A stretch of 64,000 nucleotides of DNA from Winogradskyella arenosi (GTDB lineage Bacteria > Bacteroidota > Bacteroidia > Flavobacteriales > Flavobacteriaceae), in the NCBI RefSeq assembly GCF_003337305.1, contig NZ_QPJO01000001.1:705104-769103 (forward strand), written 5' to 3'. A program made the translations under genes and the position numbers. The notes under the pieces are model-generated. The model saw only the letters and a list, made by a program, of their open reading frames with translations. It was not told the origin of the DNA and made no database searches. This document shows, piece after piece, positions 30,432 to 39,528 of the stretch (within the stretch, counting starts at the first letter, position 1; every line of letters begins with the position of its first letter).

Positions 30432-31406
30432 TTACACTTTAGAAAGTTCAGCGTAACTTAGAAAATAAGTGTCTTCACATGGGGTCATGGCATGCGGATA
30501 ACTAGGAATAAGTAATACGCCTTCCGGTGTTAAACTCCAGGTTTTATACTGCCAATAACTGTCATCAACAAAAGTTTCGCACTCTTCATCTTGTACGTCA
30601 TTTTCTGTAGATTGATATTTCTGTTTTAGCGTTTGAAAAAAATCAACCTCTGGGTACAAAGTCTCAATGTCTTTAACTTCTTTTAAAGTTTCTAAATTAA
30701 AGGTATAAGCAACAGTGCCATATGAAGGGTGTGCGCCACCACAATAGACACTGTAATATTTTAAATAACTTATAAAGTTGGTATTAACAAGGTTGATGTT
30801 GTATGATATTTCAAACCAAGAATTACAGTTTAATTTGTCTTTGGCGTCTTCAAGATGTATGGCATCTAGAATAGGATTGAATGTATCGCGCTGTGCTTTG
30901 GTAAAACCGTTACCTAATCTAAATAAAGGGAGTTTAGAATAGTTCTCATGAAACCAAACCAATTGTTTACCCTTGTAATTAACAATGCTATCTTTTACAA
31001 AGCTGAGTTTTGGGTCTCTAAAATCTTCAAAGATATTTTGCTGCGTTTCGGATAAAACCACATTAAAACGGTCTTCTTTTAGTTGTAAAGTGCCTATAAG
31101 TTGATGACCTTTTTTTGTGAGTTGAAAGACTTCATCTGCATCTAAAACGCTTTCTGGATGATAAAAATAACCATCAATTAAAGTGAGATTTTTGTTGTTG
31201 CGTTTACCGGAAATAGGAATACTAATTAACTTAGAATCGTAAAAATAATAGCCATCTATTTCGCTAGAAGTGCTATCATTTTCTTGTGGATAACTATTAA
31301 TTTCTAAATGAATTGGATAGTTAGCAACAGTACCAACATAACTTTGCGACCAAGCTATAATTGGCAACAAAGTTATGATGATATGTTTTAGAAGTTTAGC
31401 CAACAA
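30432..31406 (-). CDS. Secreted protein with RsiV/DUF3298-like C-terminus
   Basis: A 324-residue protein with a signal peptide (MLAKLLKHIIITLLPIIAWSQ). The N-terminal half is beta-rich (YVGTVANYPIHLEI...). The C-terminal half carries YSVYCGGAHPSYG, which resembles the RsiV/PdaC-type domain (DUF3298). Its ATG overlaps the end of leuS by 11 nt. Role unknown. Confidence 0.65.
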   Translation of the reverse strand: MLAKLLKHIIITLLPIIAWSQSYVGTVANYPIHLEINSYPQENDSTSSEIDGYYFYDSKLISIPISGKRNNKNLTLIDGYFYHPESVLDADEVFQLTKKGHQLIGTLQLKEDRFNVVLSETQQNIFEDFRDPKLSFVKDSIVNYKGKQLVWFHENYSKLPLFRLGNGFTKAQRDTFNPILDAIHLEDAKDKLNCNSWFEISYNINLVNTNFISYLKYYSVYCGGAHPSYGTVAYTFNLETLKEVKDIETLYPEVDFFQTLKQKYQSTENDVQDEECETFVDDSYWQYKTWSLTPEGVLLIPSYPHAMTPCEDTYFLSYAELSKV

Positions 31407-34251
31407 TATTTACAATTTTACCTGGCACCACAATCACTTTTTTAGGTGTTCGGCCATCTAATTGCGCTATGGTTTTTTCATGAGCCATAACGGTTTTTTC
31501 AATAGCGTCCTTGCTCATATCCATTGGTAACTCTAAAGTAAAACGCATTTTACCATTAAAAGAAATTGGATATTTTTTACTGCTTTCTACCAGGTGACTG
31601 GCATCAAATTCTGGAAAAGCTGCCGTTGATATCGATTCCGTATGTCCTAATTTTGAATATAACTCTTCAGCAATATGTGGTGCATAAGGTGAAATTAAAA
31701 CTAATAACGGTTCTAATATGGCTTTGCTAGTACACTTTTGCTGAGTTAACTCATTAACGGCAATCATAAAGGTAGATACAGAGGTGTTGAAAGAGAAATT
31801 TTCAATGTCTTCTTGGACTTTCTTTATGGTTTTATGAAGGGTTTTTAAGTTGTCTTTTGTTGGTTCAGCATCGTTAACCTTTAAACTATTGTCATTAACG
31901 TATAGTTTCCATAATTTTTTAAGGAAATTATGCACACCGGTGATTCCTGCGGTATTCCAAGGTTTGTATTGTTCTAAGGGGCCTAAGAACATTTCGTAAA
32001 GTCTTAAGCTGTCCGCACCGTAATCGGCACAAATACTATCAGGATTAACCACGTTGTATTTTGATTTCGACATTTTTTCAACGTCTCTACCAACTTTATA
32101 AACGCCGTCTTCTAGGATAAATTCGGCATCTTTAAAGTCTTCACCAAATTCACCATCCGTTTTTAAACCTTCAATATCTAACTCATCAGAAGCATTTACA
32201 TACTGCACTTTTACGTGAATAGGTAACACGTTTTTATCTTCGATTAATCCCTGTGAATAATATAAGTTAGGGTTGCTCTCGTCTCTATAAACAAAAGCAC
32301 TAGTTCCCAATATCATTCCTTGGTTAATCAACTTTTTAAAAGGTTCTTCTACATTTACAAAACCGCGATCTTTTAAAAGTTTTACCCAAAAACGTGAGTA
32401 GAGTAGGTGACCTGTAGCATGTTCGCTACCACCAATATATAAATCTACATTTTCCCAATACTTAAGGGCATCTTCACTTGCAAAAACACCATCTCTATTA
32501 GCGGCATCTTCCATATAACGGAAGAAATACCAAGAACTCCCTGCCCAACCTGGCATGGTATTAAGTTCTAGAGGGAATACAGTTTTATGGTCTATCAACT
32601 CATTACTAACAACGGCACACTGATTAGTATCCCAAGCCCAAACGTCTGCACGTCCTAGTGGCGGTTCACCTTCTTCAGTTGGCAGGTATTTTTCTACTTC
32701 TGGTAAAACGATAGGTAAATGGGCCTGATCTATCATTTGTGGCATTCCATTTACGTAGTATACTGGGAAAGGTTCTCCCCAATAACGCTGACGAGAGAAC
32801 ACGGCATCACGTAATCGATAATTAGTTTTACCTTCGCCTTGGCCTAATTTTTCTAATTCGAAAATAACGCGTTTAGAGGCTTTTTTATAGTTCATACCAT
32901 TTAGGAAATCGCTATTGGCAATTTTCACATGGTCTTTAGAGGCGTAAGCTTCTTCGGAAATATCGGCACCTTCAAAGATATTTGGAATGGCTATATCAAA
33001 ATGTTTAGCAAAATCATAATCACGTTGATCGCCACAAGGCACCGCCATTACAGCACCTGTTCCGTAGCTTGCTAGTACGTAATCGCCAATCCAAATTGGA
33101 ATTGGTGCTTTAGAAAAGGGGTGCTCAGCATAAGCTCCTGTAAAGACACCAGAAATGGTTTTTACATCGGCCATACGATCGCGCTCGCTACGTTTTGCTG
33201 TTTTTTCTATATAAGCTTCAACGGCTTCTTTTTGTTCTGGCGTAGTAATTTTAGACACCAACTCATGTTCTGGCGCTAAGGTCATAAAAGACACGCCGAA
33301 AATAGTGTCTGGTCTAGTCGTAAAGACGTCTATTTTGTGAGACGTCTCGACTGCGCTCGACGAGACAGCAGGAATGACATTGAATGTTACAGAAGCTCCA
33401 ACCGATTTTCCAATCCAGTTTTTTTGAATGTCTTTTAATGCATCGGTCCAATCAACCGTATCTAGACCTTGTAGTAAACGTTCTGCATAAGCTGAAATAC
33501 GCATAGACCATTGTGTCATTTTTTTACGGACTACAGGATGTCCACCACGTTCTGAAACACCATTTACAATTTCGTCATTGGCTAAAACGGTTCCTAAAGC
33601 AGGACACCAATTCACTTCTGTTTCGGCTAAATAAGTTAAGCGGTATTTTAAAAGAACGTCTTGTTGTTCTTCCGAAGAGAAATTATTCCATTCAGCAGCG
33701 GTAAAAGGTGCAATGTCATCATCACAGGCTGCATTAACATTGGTGTTACCTTCAGTTTCAAATTTTGAAATTAAGGTTTTTATGTCTTCCGCTTTATTTG
33801 TATCGTTATTGTACCAAGATTCAAACAACTGAATGAAAATCCATTGGGTCCACTTGTAATATTCCGGATTAGAGGTACGTACTTCACGACTCCAATCGAA
33901 AGAAAATCCAATCTGATCGAGTTGTCTTCTATAAGTGGTAATATTGGTTTCTGTAGTGACTGCCGGATGCTGCCCTGTTTGAATAGCATACTGTTCTGCA
34001 GGTAATCCAAATGAATCATAACCCTGAGGGTGCAATACATTAAACCCTTTATGACGTTTGTAACGCGCATAGATATCACTGGCAATATAACCTAAGGGGT
34101 GCCCAACATGTAAGCCTGCTCCTGAAGGATAAGGGAACATGTCTAAAACATAATATTTAGGTTTATCGCTTTGGTTTGAGGCTTTAAAGGTTTGCTGAGT
34201 TGCCCAATAGTTTTGCCACTTTTTCTCTATGTCGTTAAAATTGTATGTCAT
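31396..34251 (-). CDS. leuS: Leucyl-tRNA synthetase
   Basis: Charges tRNA-Leu. Start set at MTYNFNDIEKKWQNYW (34251), giving 951 residues. The HIGH-type motif (HVGH, 48-51), a large editing domain, and KMSKSKYN before VNPD are present. Residues about 289-305 (FNVIPAVSSSAVETSHK) fall in the editing domain and are encoded by a repeat element that entered in frame. The gene remains open throughout, so the insert appears tolerated. Two membrane or secreted protein genes follow in the same unit. Confidence 0.97.
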   Translation of the reverse strand: MTYNFNDIEKKWQNYWATQQTFKASNQSDKPKYYVLDMFPYPSGAGLHVGHPLGYIASDIYARYKRHKGFNVLHPQGYDSFGLPAEQYAIQTGQHPAVTTETNITTYRRQLDQIGFSFDWSREVRTSNPEYYKWTQWIFIQLFESWYNNDTNKAEDIKTLISKFETEGNTNVNAACDDDIAPFTAAEWNNFSSEEQQDVLLKYRLTYLAETEVNWCPALGTVLANDEIVNGVSERGGHPVVRKKMTQWSMRISAYAERLLQGLDTVDWTDALKDIQKNWIGKSVGASVTFNVIPAVSSSAVETSHKIDVFTTRPDTIFGVSFMTLAPEHELVSKITTPEQKEAVEAYIEKTAKRSERDRMADVKTISGVFTGAYAEHPFSKAPIPIWIGDYVLASYGTGAVMAVPCGDQRDYDFAKHFDIAIPNIFEGADISEEAYASKDHVKIANSDFLNGMNYKKASKRVIFELEKLGQGEGKTNYRLRDAVFSRQRYWGEPFPVYYVNGMPQMIDQAHLPIVLPEVEKYLPTEEGEPPLGRADVWAWDTNQCAVVSNELIDHKTVFPLELNTMPGWAGSSWYFFRYMEDAANRDGVFASEDALKYWENVDLYIGGSEHATGHLLYSRFWVKLLKDRGFVNVEEPFKKLINQGMILGTSAFVYRDESNPNLYYSQGLIEDKNVLPIHVKVQYVNASDELDIEGLKTDGEFGEDFKDAEFILEDGVYKVGRDVEKMSKSKYNVVNPDSICADYGADSLRLYEMFLGPLEQYKPWNTAGITGVHNFLKKLWKLYVNDNSLKVNDAEPTKDNLKTLHKTIKKVQEDIENFSFNTSVSTFMIAVNELTQQKCTSKAILEPLLVLISPYAPHIAEELYSKLGHTESISTAAFPEFDASHLVESSKKYPISFNGKMRFTLELPMDMSKDAIEKTVMAHEKTIAQLDGRTPKKVIVVPGKIVNIVG
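33339..33379. repeat. Dispersed repeat element inside leuS
   Basis: About 41 bp: a perfect 10-bp palindrome GAGACGTCTC (33339-33348), then CGACTGCGCTCGA, then GCAGGAATGACA. The core, read in reverse, is the GAGCGCAGTCGA also found at 10019-10030. The length adds about 14 codons without shifting frame. Confidence 0.7.
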
Positions 34252-34335
34252 TGTCTTATTTTCCTTGTAGTAATGGCGCAAATTTAATAATAACCTTCTA
34301 AACCGCCTATTTTAAAATGCATAGGAATTATAAAT

Positions 34336-34366
34336 GAAAAAGCACCTCGTAATTAACAAGATGCTT
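34336..34366 (-). terminator. Terminator of the outer-membrane barrel gene
   Basis: On the minus strand, an 11-bp stem (two G-U pairs) with a 5-nt loop is followed by U's. Located 24 nt past the stop codon of the gene at 34390. Confidence 0.75.
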
Positions 34367-34389
34367 TCTGTAATTGTAGTGGTGAGGGT

Positions 34390-34947
34390 TTAAAATTTAT
34401 ACCCAAGAGCGACTTGAAAAACACTGTTTTTAATATCTGGGTTTTCAGCTACTGTTGAAATGCCAAAATTATAACGGGCTTGTACAAATAGATTGGTGCC
34501 AAGGTTATAGCCTATACCTGCATTAGCACCGATATCGATGTTAGCGGCATTGGTATCTTCGTCTGGTAGATCGCTATTGATATATTCGCCTTTATCATTG
34601 ACTAAAAATGAAAATTGTGGCCCCACTTCTATGCTCAAGCCTTCAATTAAATAGTATTTTGCCATCACTGGAATAGCGAGGTAATCTACTTTTATTTTAA
34701 CAACATCTTGAACTTCTGAGCCTTGTGTTGAATAGAGGAGTTCTGGTTGAAGCGAAAAGGTTTCACTTAACGGAATTTCGGAAATGACACCAACATGAAA
34801 ACCTAAAAGTCGATTTCTATCGGCATCGCCTCCTGTAAAATTAGCGCTATTGAGTCCTGCTTTCGCTCCAAACGTGATATCTTGAGCCTTGATTTGTTGT
34901 GTAAATCCTAAAGTGGCAAGGATGGCCAGCATGCATAATTTTTTCAT
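34390..34947 (-). CDS. Small outer-membrane beta-barrel (porin-family) protein
   Basis: A 185-residue protein with a signal peptide (MKKLCMLAILATLGFTQQIKAQ) and alternating beta-strand pattern, ending in VFQVALGYKF, the usual terminal aromatic. It fits the OMP beta-barrel 2 family (ITFGAKAGLNSANFTG at the first strand). Function unknown. Single gene with its own terminator. Confidence 0.85.
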   Translation of the reverse strand: MKKLCMLAILATLGFTQQIKAQDITFGAKAGLNSANFTGGDADRNRLLGFHVGVISEIPLSETFSLQPELLYSTQGSEVQDVVKIKVDYLAIPVMAKYYLIEGLSIEVGPQFSFLVNDKGEYINSDLPDEDTNAANIDIGANAGIGYNLGTNLFVQARYNFGISTVAENPDIKNSVFQVALGYKF

Positions 34948-35187
34948 GAGTATTGATTTTTAAGAGGTTATTGATTGTTTTGGGTTTTTACAAGAATTAT
35001 GCCAACGCGAGATGAAAAGCTTCAGAATTAGAGTCTTTAAACGGTAAGTTTATCTTTAAAATGGTAGGCTAGTAGTGCTTTTGGTACACTTTGTAGGGGT
35101 ATTTACAACACGAAGAAAAGATCAGCGTTGTAATAGTAGCATAAGCAAATTCTTTATTATTTTTACCGAACTAATTAGCAGTATGAC

Positions 35188-36066
35188 ATGGCATCATCTT
35201 TTGACAAATACCAAAAGCGAAAACTTATATCTTCTTACATCTCCGTAGTAATAAGTATTGCATTGGTTTTATTCCTTTTAGGCTGTTTAGGTCTTTTGGT
35301 TATCAACTCTAAAAAAGTAGCAGATCACTTTAAAGAACAGGTGGTTATGACCATTTATTTAAATGACACCGCCAAAGATGTGGAGGTGAATCAGCTTAAA
35401 AAGAGTTTAGCGATGGCCAACTATACCAAGGATGCTGTTTACGTGTCTAAAGAAGAAGCTGCTGAATTTATGAAGGCGGAAACGGGCGAAGATTTTATGG
35501 ATTTTGTGGGCTATAATCCACTTAAGAATTCTATTGATGTGCACCTAAAAGCCGATTTTGTTACCACCGAACAGTTAACTGAAATTTCAGAAGGTCTGTC
35601 TAACAAAGCTTTTATTGAAGAGATTAGGTATGATAATGATTTGGTAGAACTTATGAATGATAATGTAAAGAAAATTACATTTTGGGTTTTAATCATTAGT
35701 GCTGTTTTTACTTTAATAGCGGTATTGTTAATTAACAGCTCTATCCGATTGGCGGTATATTCTAAGCGTTTTATTATAAAAACCATGCAAATGGTAGGAG
35801 CTACCAAACGTTTTATTAGAAAACCTTTTATTTGGAAAAGCGTTCAACTCGGTATTGTTGGGGCTTTAGTGGCTTTAGGAGGTATGGCTGTGGTTCTATA
35901 TTATTTAGATCTTAGTTTCCCGGAATTAGAATTGTTGAAAAATACGATAGCTATTGCAGGACTCTTTGCAGGCATTTTCTTATTAGGCATTCTTATAACA
36001 TGGATTAGTACTTTTATAGCAACGCAACGGTTTTTAAATTTAAAAACCGATCAGTTATATTATTAG
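35188..36066 (+). CDS. ftsX: Cell division protein FtsX
   Basis: A 292-residue permease-like protein with one N-terminal helix (about 17-38), an extracytoplasmic domain (about 40-165) and three further helices (about 165-185, 218-240, 255-278). With FtsE it controls peptidoglycan hydrolysis at the septum; ftsE is not in the window. Next comes the DUF3098 gene. In other flavobacteria uppP and truB come next, but here a catabolic island intervenes. Confidence 0.93.
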   Translation: MASSFDKYQKRKLISSYISVVISIALVLFLLGCLGLLVINSKKVADHFKEQVVMTIYLNDTAKDVEVNQLKKSLAMANYTKDAVYVSKEEAAEFMKAETGEDFMDFVGYNPLKNSIDVHLKADFVTTEQLTEISEGLSNKAFIEEIRYDNDLVELMNDNVKKITFWVLIISAVFTLIAVLLINSSIRLAVYSKRFIIKTMQMVGATKRFIRKPFIWKSVQLGIVGALVALGGMAVVLYYLDLSFPELELLKNTIAIAGLFAGIFLLGILITWISTFIATQRFLNLKTDQLYY

Positions 36067-36148
36067 ATGTTAGGAATATATTAATGCTAACGGTTATTTA
36101 TAAATAAAACTGTTACTTTGTAATATAATTAGTTGAATTGAAAAGATC

Positions 36149-36403
36149 ATGGGAGTAAACAAACATAATGACAATTCTAAATCCGAATTTATTTTCGGTA
36201 AGAAAAACTATAAGTTCTTATTTATAGGCTTAGCCTTTATTGTTATTGGTTTTATCTTAATGTCTGGTGGGGGTAGTGATGACCCTAATGTTTTTAATGA
36301 AGCGATCTACAGCTGGAGACGTATACGTTTAGCACCAACCTTAGTCTTAATAGGTTTTGGTATTCAGGTTTACGCTATTCTCTTAAACCCGAATAAAAAA
36401 TAA
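36149..36403 (+). CDS. DUF3098 membrane protein
   Basis: An 84-residue protein with two helices (NYKFLFIGLAFIVIGFILMSGG and PTLVLIGFGIQVYAIL) flanking a loop with SDDPNVFNEAIYSWRRI. It is the small conserved protein that usually lies between ftsX and uppP. It ends 2 bp before the convergent glycerate kinase gene, so the island begins immediately after it. Confidence 0.9.
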   Translation: MGVNKHNDNSKSEFIFGKKNYKFLFIGLAFIVIGFILMSGGGSDDPNVFNEAIYSWRRIRLAPTLVLIGFGIQVYAILLNPNKK

Positions 36404-36404
36404 T

Positions 36405-37529
36405 TTAAGGCTGTAAATACGCAATAAATTTATTTGTAATTTGCTTTAAATAGTCTTCGGTATGCTCTAAAGCATCTTCAAAATTTTTAGATTTACTGAT
36501 GATGGAATCGCTATAGGCAATGCCCATGCCATTTAATTCTGAAGCGCTTAAATTAATACTTCCGCAAAAGGCTGCTACTTTAATCTGATACTTTTGTGCT
36601 GAATTTAGTACACCACTTAAGGTTTTACCAGATAGGGTTTGCAGATCCAGTTGCCCTTCCCCTGTAATAATCCAATCGGCTTGTTGAATCTTAGTATCAA
36701 AGTCGGCAATCTGTTGTATTAGATCTATACCAGGTAGCAATGTACCATTAAGAAATGTAACGGTACCAGCCCCCATGCCACCTGCCGCACCAGCGCCTTG
36801 TATGTCTTGCGTTGTACAATTAAAATGTTCATCTAAAATTTTAGAGAAGCTCTGTAAGCCTTGGTTTAAATATGCGATTGCCGAGTCTGATGCGCCTTTT
36901 TGTTTGGCATAAATATAAGCAGCACCTTCAGGACCATAAAGAGGATTGGTGACATCGCAGGCTATTTGAAATTTAACCTGTGCAAGCCTTGGGTCTACAT
37001 TGGTAGCATCAATCTTAGTTATCCTTGATAAATTTTTACCAATAGGTTTAACTTCAGTATTAGTCTCATCTAAAAACCGATACCCTAAAGCGCTTGCCAT
37101 TCCTACACCACAATCGTTTGTGGCACTGCCTCCAAGTCCTAATATAATGTGCTGAGCACCTTTATTTATGGCATTTAAAATGAGTTCGCCTGTTCCGTAT
37201 GTACTGGTGTTCATACAATTTTGTTCTGACGCCTGTAAGAGTTTCATACCCGAGGCCTCCGCCATTTCAATAAAAGCCATTTTATTGGGTTCGGAATAAA
37301 GATAGGAGGCTATGACCGGTTTATAAACGGGGTTATTTACTTCCGTTTGTATCACACTTCCTTTTAAGTAATAATTGATAACATCAATGGTACCGTCGCC
37401 ACCATCGGCTAAAGGTAAGATGATAACCTCTGCATTTAAGGCCGATTTTAAAAGCGGAGCTATGATATTACAGAACTCTAATCCGGTGAGTGAGCCTTTA
37501 TATTTATCGGGTGCTAAAACAATTTTCAT
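36405..37529 (-). CDS. Glycerate kinase (GarK/GlxK type)
   Basis: Phosphorylates D-glycerate with ATP. The 374-residue protein has the GarK family landmarks: MKIVLAPDKYKGSLTGLEF, PLADGGDGT, LGLGGSATNDCGVGMASALG, GAGAAGGMGAG and ITGEGQLDLQTLSGKT. It is the last gene of a minus-strand set: symporter 9 nt upstream, then the hexosyl-glycerate hydrolase and TonB receptor. In that context it would trap the glycerate released by the hydrolase and feed it to glycolysis. Confidence 0.93.
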   Translation of the reverse strand: MKIVLAPDKYKGSLTGLEFCNIIAPLLKSALNAEVIILPLADGGDGTIDVINYYLKGSVIQTEVNNPVYKPVIASYLYSEPNKMAFIEMAEASGMKLLQASEQNCMNTSTYGTGELILNAINKGAQHIILGLGGSATNDCGVGMASALGYRFLDETNTEVKPIGKNLSRITKIDATNVDPRLAQVKFQIACDVTNPLYGPEGAAYIYAKQKGASDSAIAYLNQGLQSFSKILDEHFNCTTQDIQGAGAAGGMGAGTVTFLNGTLLPGIDLIQQIADFDTKIQQADWIITGEGQLDLQTLSGKTLSGVLNSAQKYQIKVAAFCGSINLSASELNGMGIAYSDSIISKSKNFEDALEHTEDYLKQITNKFIAYLQP

Positions 37530-37538
37530 AGGTGTTCT

Positions 37539-39245
37539 CTAACTTAATAATTGGGGTAAAAAGTAACTTGCGGCCAGAATTAATACAAAAAATGACATTA
37601 AGATAAGACTCTCTTTCTTTAACAGGTCTTTGGTATGAAATGAATAAGATAAATCCATTTGTTTTGCCGGAACGTTTGAGGTTAATTTACTTACAATGAT
37701 GGCTGTAACAAGCGCAATAACAAAACCAGTGAGGTTGTACCAAATCCAAAATAAATCAAGAACATTAGGATAACCCAAATCAGCCAAAGCACTGTGAATC
37801 GACGCCGTACCTGAGTAAAAATGCCCTTCGGTAAAGAGGTAAATAAGTTCCGGTAAATATTTAAAAATTAGGTTTACAACAACGGCCGTAATAATGGCGG
37901 TATTCATGCCAATATGGTTCACTTTCTTAAAGAAAATAGCAATTATAAATGCTGCTAAAATAGGTCCGAAAAATAAAGAGGAAATAGCATTGATTAATTC
38001 AATAACCGTACTCTTACTATTTCCGAAGAGATAGGCGGCTAATATGCAGACGACACCCCAAAAAATAACCAAACCTTTAGAGAGCAGCATGTATTTTCTT
38101 TCTGAAAGTTTCTTTTCTCTGTTATTGAAAAAGTCTTCAATAGTTACAGCACTTAGCGAGTTTATGGTAGAACTTAATGACGACATGGCTGCCGATAGAA
38201 TTCCGACCATTAATATCCCAATAAGACCGTTTGGTAAATAATTGATGATAAACACCGGAATCATTAAATCGGGTTTAATACCAGAACTCGCATATTCTGC
38301 AGGGTAGTGTACCCGTGTTGTTTCTCTGATACTTTCATAAAATTCAGGCACATTGGTAACGAGATAGCCAATAATTAAACCCATAATACAATATACTAAA
38401 ACGACAGGGAAACGCAAGATCCCGTTGGCCATTAATAGTTTTCTAATGGTGCCTTCATCTTTAGCCGAAAGTAAACGTTGGGCTTGAGTTTGGTCTGTAC
38501 CGTAGTACGATAAGTATAAGAAAAAGCCCCCTAAGAGCATAGGCCAAAATCCATATTCTTCACCATCAAACAGCCCTAAGTTAGAAAAATCGATCACCTG
38601 AAGTCTTGAAGGGTCAAATCCAGTAAAGGTCCCTGTGTCTTGCATTAAAGAATAGCCAATAATGACACAGATAATGAGTCCAGAAAATAGAATAATCATT
38701 TGTATGGCATCTCCCCAAACTACAGCTTTCATACCCCCTTGATAAGAATAAATAAGGGTGACAATACTAATGATAAGGAGGGTCCAGTGAAAACTAATTC
38801 CGATGACGGCTTGTATGATTAAAGCCATGGTAAACACCATAACTCCTGTTCCTAAAGCTCTACTGATTTGAAATACAATGCTGATTATTTTTCGTGTAGA
38901 TTTTGAAAATCGACGTTCTAGGTATTCGTAAATACTAACAATTCCTGACTTGTAGAGCGGTGGAATTATAAAATACATAATCCCAATCATGGCTAAGGGT
39001 ACTCCAAATTCAAAAGTTAACCATTTCATACCTCCATTGGCTTTAAGACCAACAAAGGCAGGAGCAGATATAAAACTTATAGCGGAAAGCTGGGTGGCCA
39101 TTGTAGACAAACTCAGCGGAAACCAACCCAAACTTTTTCCGCCTAAAAAATAATCTTTAGAATTGTTATTTTCTTTAAAAAAATAACCCATTGCTATAAA
39201 CCCAAACAGGTAAAAAGCAATAATAGTATAGTCTAACCAATTCAT
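37539..39245 (-). CDS. Sodium:solute symporter (SSS family)
   Basis: A 568-residue inner-membrane symporter with about 14 helices. It starts with a helix followed by NNSKDYFLGGKSLGWFPLSLS and the family Na-binding core (MATQLSAISFISAPAF). Another signature is MSSLSSTINSLSAVTIEDF. Substrate inferred from context: a hexosyl-glycerate, or the hexose set free from it. It precedes glycerate kinase by 9 nt. Confidence 0.9.
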   Translation of the reverse strand: MNWLDYTIIAFYLFGFIAMGYFFKENNNSKDYFLGGKSLGWFPLSLSTMATQLSAISFISAPAFVGLKANGGMKWLTFEFGVPLAMIGIMYFIIPPLYKSGIVSIYEYLERRFSKSTRKIISIVFQISRALGTGVMVFTMALIIQAVIGISFHWTLLIISIVTLIYSYQGGMKAVVWGDAIQMIILFSGLIICVIIGYSLMQDTGTFTGFDPSRLQVIDFSNLGLFDGEEYGFWPMLLGGFFLYLSYYGTDQTQAQRLLSAKDEGTIRKLLMANGILRFPVVLVYCIMGLIIGYLVTNVPEFYESIRETTRVHYPAEYASSGIKPDLMIPVFIINYLPNGLIGILMVGILSAAMSSLSSTINSLSAVTIEDFFNNREKKLSERKYMLLSKGLVIFWGVVCILAAYLFGNSKSTVIELINAISSLFFGPILAAFIIAIFFKKVNHIGMNTAIITAVVVNLIFKYLPELIYLFTEGHFYSGTASIHSALADLGYPNVLDLFWIWYNLTGFVIALVTAIIVSKLTSNVPAKQMDLSYSFHTKDLLKKESLILMSFFVLILAASYFLPQLLS

Positions 39246-39290
39246 TTAAATTTATGTTTTTATATGCTTTCGGACTGATAATGCCCGGTT

Positions 39291-39306
39291 GTAAACACGT
39301 GTTAAC
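39291..39306. promoter_or_regulatory. Palindrome upstream of the symporter gene (candidate operator)
   Basis: GTAAACACGTGTTAAC is a 16-bp palindrome with one mismatched pair, 46 bp before the symporter start. The central CG and AAC half-sites suit a LacI-family site, but it differs from the palindrome at 43656. Confidence 0.5.
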
Positions 39307-39479
39307 CTGGCAAAAGAATTTCCGATGTCAGTAATATAAGAAATAGCCCCGAATGTTGGGAATCTACAGAATGCTGTCATTGAATTCCGTCTCAGGTTTT
39401 CTACGACATTAGGATTTAGGGTTACTTAAAGCTTCATTGAGATTTTCAGTGGCTAAACACGCTTTATAACTCTAAAAAT

Positions 39480-39518
39480 ATGACTTATTTCAATTTTCTT
39501 ATGCTTGAAATAAGTCAT
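39480..39518 (-). terminator. Terminator of the hexosyl-glycerate hydrolase gene
   Basis: A 14-bp perfect stem (39480-39493 with 39505-39518) begins 11 nt after the stop codon, followed on the minus strand by a T-rich tract. It suggests the symporter-kinase pair has its own promoter. Confidence 0.8.
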
Positions 39519-39528
39519 AGGTGTGTTA

